Part shown: positions 62,231 through 64,000 of the stretch, in pieces
Numbering within the stretch: position 1 is the stretch's first letter
Layout of the letters: the number at the start of each line of letters is the position of its first letter
Origin: Citrobacter sedlakii NBRC 105722
GTDB lineage: Bacteria; Pseudomonadota; Gammaproteobacteria; Enterobacterales; Enterobacteriaceae
Assembly (NCBI RefSeq): GCF_000759835.1
Contig: NZ_BBNB01000013.1
Location: forward strand, 111,367 to 175,366
Reading direction: 5' to 3'
DNA: 64,000 bases
Program-made: the position numbers and the translations under genes
Notes under the pieces: model-generated
Databases searched by the model: none
What the model was told of the DNA's origin: nothing
Seen by the model: the letters and a program-made list of their open reading frames with translations, nothing else

Positions 62231-62256
62231 GTTGTGCGCTTTTCGTTCAGCACAAC
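62231..62256 (-). other. Hairpin in the aceB leader
   Basis: GTTGTGC (62231-62237) pairs with GCACAAC (62250-62256) in the aceB 5' untranslated region; conserved in the E. coli leader as I remember it. Function unknown. Confidence 0.5.
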
Positions 62257-62272
62257 TAAGACTACTCAATTA

Positions 62273-62303
62273 AATTTCAAAATCAAAAACAATTTCCATT
62301 TTT
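62273..62303 (-). promoter_or_regulatory. IclR-binding region of aceB promoter
   Basis: On the minus strand AAAAATGGAAATTG followed by TTTTTGATTTTG matches closely the E. coli IclR box upstream of aceB (TGGAAAT half-site). It lies about 100-125 bp upstream of the aceB start. Downstream on the minus strand TAGTCT may be the -10. Confidence 0.7.
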
Positions 62304-62376
62304 AATTTAATTATCAAGCAACTTATTGATAACATTAATAATAAAGTTTAATTACAAGATGAAGTGAATTTCGGAA

Positions 62377-62401
62377 ATAAAAAAGGCACCCGAAGGTGCC
62401 T
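62377..62401 (-). terminator. Terminator of metA
   Basis: On the minus strand AGGCACC-TTCG-GGTGCCT is followed by TTTTTATT; it lies about 45 bp after the metA stop codon. Confidence 0.88.
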
Positions 62402-62445
62402 GATGCAAGCTGCTGAAACGCTTTAGGATCGTCAGCGGCAGAAGA

Positions 62446-63375
62446 TTAATCCAGTGTTGGATTCATGTGACGCAGATCGTACGGGGTAATCTGATAGACG
62501 TAATAGTTGAGCCAGTTGGTAAACAGTAAATTTCCATGGCTTCGCCAGGTGGCGCGCGGTTTGTTTTGCGGATCGTTTTTAGGGAAGTAATTATACGGTA
62601 CGTCCGGATTCAGCCCGGCTTCAACATCACGAAAATATTCGCTGGCAAGCGTGTGCGCATCGTATTCCGGATGGCCGGTCACAAAGGCAATGCGTTTATC
62701 TTTGCTGGCAAAAAGATAGGCGTCTCCATCCTCTGTTTCTGCGAGGATCTCGAGATCGGTATAGTCACGAATCAGCGCCGCCGGAAAGTCAGCATAGCGC
62801 GAGTGCGGCGCAAGGAAGGAATCATCAAAACCGCGCGTCAGCAAGGCATGGGGATGCAAGATGTGATGTTCATAGACGCCAGACAGTTTATCGGCGCGAG
62901 TTTGCTTGGGAATACCGTAAAGGATGTTAAGCGCAGCCTGTACCGCCCAACAGACAAACAGTGTCGAGGTCACATGATCTTTCGCCCATTCCAGAACCTG
63001 TTTGATCTGCGGCCAGTAAGCGACATCGTTAAACTCAACCAGCCCCAGCGGTGCGCCAGTGACAATCAGTCCATCGAAGTTGTGATCGCAGATATCTTCA
63101 AAGTTGCAATAAAAGTTATTCAGATGCTCTGCTGGCGTGTTGCGCGACTCACGCGCGTCGATCCTGAGCAACTGGATATCCACCTGCAGCGGCGAATTGG
63201 AAAGCAGGCGCAGGAACTGATTTTCAGTTTCGATTTTCTTCGGCATCAGGTTGAGAATAAGTACCTTCAGCGGACGAATTTCCTGACCTGACGCGCGGGA
63301 AGACGTCATCACAAAGACGTTTTCCTCACGCAAGAAATTGACGGCGGGTAGCTCGTCCTGCACGCGAATCGGCAT
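62446..63375 (-). CDS. metA: Homoserine O-succinyltransferase
   Basis: 309 aa, the E. coli MetA length. First committed step of methionine synthesis. The catalytic cysteine is in [10 protein letters not shown] (Cys142), with the His-Glu pair in TGHPEYD (about 235-237). Upstream tandem met boxes show MetJ repression. Terminator follows. Confidence 0.98.
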   Translation of the reverse strand: MPIRVQDELPAVNFLREENVFVMTSSRASGQEIRPLKVLILNLMPKKIETENQFLRLLSNSPLQVDIQLLRIDARESRNTPAEHLNNFYCNFEDICDHNFDGLIVTGAPLGLVEFNDVAYWPQIKQVLEWAKDHVTSTLFVCWAVQAALNILYGIPKQTRADKLSGVYEHHILHPHALLTRGFDDSFLAPHSRYADFPAALIRDYTDLEILAETEDGDAYLFASKDKRIAFVTGHPEYDAHTLASEYFRDVEAGLNPDVPYNYFPKNDPQNKPRATWRSHGNLLFTNWLNYYVYQITPYDLRHMNPTLD

Positions 63376-63394
63376 AACCTGATAACCTCACAAC

Positions 63395-63426
63395 ATACGT
63401 TTATACGTTTAGACATCCAGATAGCC
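63395..63426. promoter_or_regulatory. MetJ met-box array of metA
   Basis: Four tandem 8-bp units (ATACGTTT, ATACGTTT, AGACATCC, AGATAGCC) resemble the AGACGTCT met-box repeat, ending 20 bp upstream of the metA start codon. The last unit is weak. Confidence 0.8.
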
Positions 63427-63531
63427 GAAGATACCGAGAAATCAGCAAAATGTCGAGCCTGCATGTTGAAGGTGAGAAAGTTTCACGTCGGTAAGTGCGT
63501 TAGACTATAAGCGTGAAGAAAAGGAGAAAGT

Positions 63532-63969
63532 ATGGTTATTAACATTCGCCGATCGCGACATGATGATGGGGATAAGTTGGTCAAGATCTGGTGTCGTTCA
63601 GTCGATGCCACGCATGATTTTCTGTCAAAAGCGTATCGAGCCGAGCTTGAGGAACTGGTGAAATCATTTCTGCCAGAAGCGCCGTTATGGGTGGCCGTCG
63701 ATGAAAAGGATGTCCCTGTGGCCTTTATGCTGCTGACCGGTGAACATATGGATGCGCTGTTTGTGGATCCAGACGTTCGCGGATGTGGAATTGGAAAATT
63801 ATTGATTGAACATGCACTTACACTGGCCCCGGAGCTCACAACCAATGTTAACGAACAGAATGCGCAGGCAGTGGGATTCTATAAAAAAATGGGGTTTACA
63901 GTAACGGGCCGTTCAGAAGTGGACGATCTGGGAAAACCGTACCCGTTGTTGAATTTAGTATATCGATAG
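63532..63969 (+). CDS. yjaB: GNAT-family N-acetyltransferase YjaB
   Basis: 145 aa; E. coli YjaB has 147. The acetyl-CoA-binding motif A is MDALFVDPDVRGCGIGKLLIEHAL, followed by NVNEQNAQAVGFYKKMGF. YjaB of E. coli binds acetyl-CoA; its substrate is unknown. It diverges from metA. ATG behind AAAAGGAGAAAGT. After its stop codon only 31 bases remain, with no feature. Confidence 0.94.
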   Translation: MVINIRRSRHDDGDKLVKIWCRSVDATHDFLSKAYRAELEELVKSFLPEAPLWVAVDEKDVPVAFMLLTGEHMDALFVDPDVRGCGIGKLLIEHALTLAPELTTNVNEQNAQAVGFYKKMGFTVTGRSEVDDLGKPYPLLNLVYR

Positions 63970-64000
63970 GTCAGATCGCGTTGGATGGTGTAGACCAGCG

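Overview
The window is a 64-kb stretch of enterobacterial core chromosome. Gene content and order from ssb-uvrA to metA-yjaB follow the Escherichia coli/Salmonella 91-min region almost gene for gene. Protein lengths, leader motifs and intergenic repeats (REP/BIME) are of the Enterobacteriaceae type. The mixture of features fits Citrobacter or a close relative best: xylE next to malG as in E. coli, panS next to lysC as in Salmonella, and several extra blocks found in neither. That assignment is an inference from memory, not a proof. I see no rRNA, tRNA, CRISPR array, insertion sequence or prophage.

Layout. 1-4.8 kb: tail of a P-type cation ATPase, ssb and uvrA (divergent, SOS box between them), yjbQR. 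4.9-10.9 kb: aphA, tyrB, alr, dnaB, then qor. 11-17.6 kb: pspG with a sigma-54 promoter, dusA, a TraF-like outer-membrane protein, zur, yjbJ, the SOS operon lexA-dinF with twin LexA boxes, and dgkA. 17.8-21.6 kb: plsB converging on ubiCA. 21.8-29.5 kb: the maltose regulon, malK-lamB-malM diverging from malE-malF-malG across a MalT/CRP control region. 29.8-31.3 kb: xylE. 31.4-36.2 kb: an accessory five-gene operon with a Lac-family PTS (IIA, IICB), a Gfo/Idh/MocA oxidoreductase, a protein of unknown function and a GntR/HutC regulator, preceded by twin palindromes. 36.2-41 kb: psiE and the exopolysaccharide operon yjbEFGH. 41-46.7 kb: pgi, lysC, panS, yjbD, rluF. 46.9-50.6 kb: an accessory block (DUF523-DUF1722 protein, Blc-like lipocalin, BetT-like BCCT transporter) where E. 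coli and Salmonella carry pepE. 50.8-64 kb: yjbB, metH, iclR, the glyoxylate operon aceBAK, metA, yjaB.

Functional themes are the SOS response (uvrA, ssb, lexA, dinF), carbohydrate uptake and metabolism (mal genes, xylE, the unknown PTS, pgi, aceBAK with iclR), methionine and lysine synthesis (metA, metH, lysC), phospholipid and quinone synthesis (plsB, dgkA, ubiCA) and envelope functions (lamB, yjbEFGH, TraF-like protein, lipocalin).

Points most worth a second look: the lysC leader appears to lack the lysine riboswitch; the PTS operon has no recognisable phospho-glycosidase and has twin CTATATAG palindromes exactly 21 bp apart in its promoter; aphA carries an in-frame 39-bp tandem duplication in its signal peptide; a 123-bp imperfect palindrome lies between dnaB and alr; and pepE is absent from its usual site.
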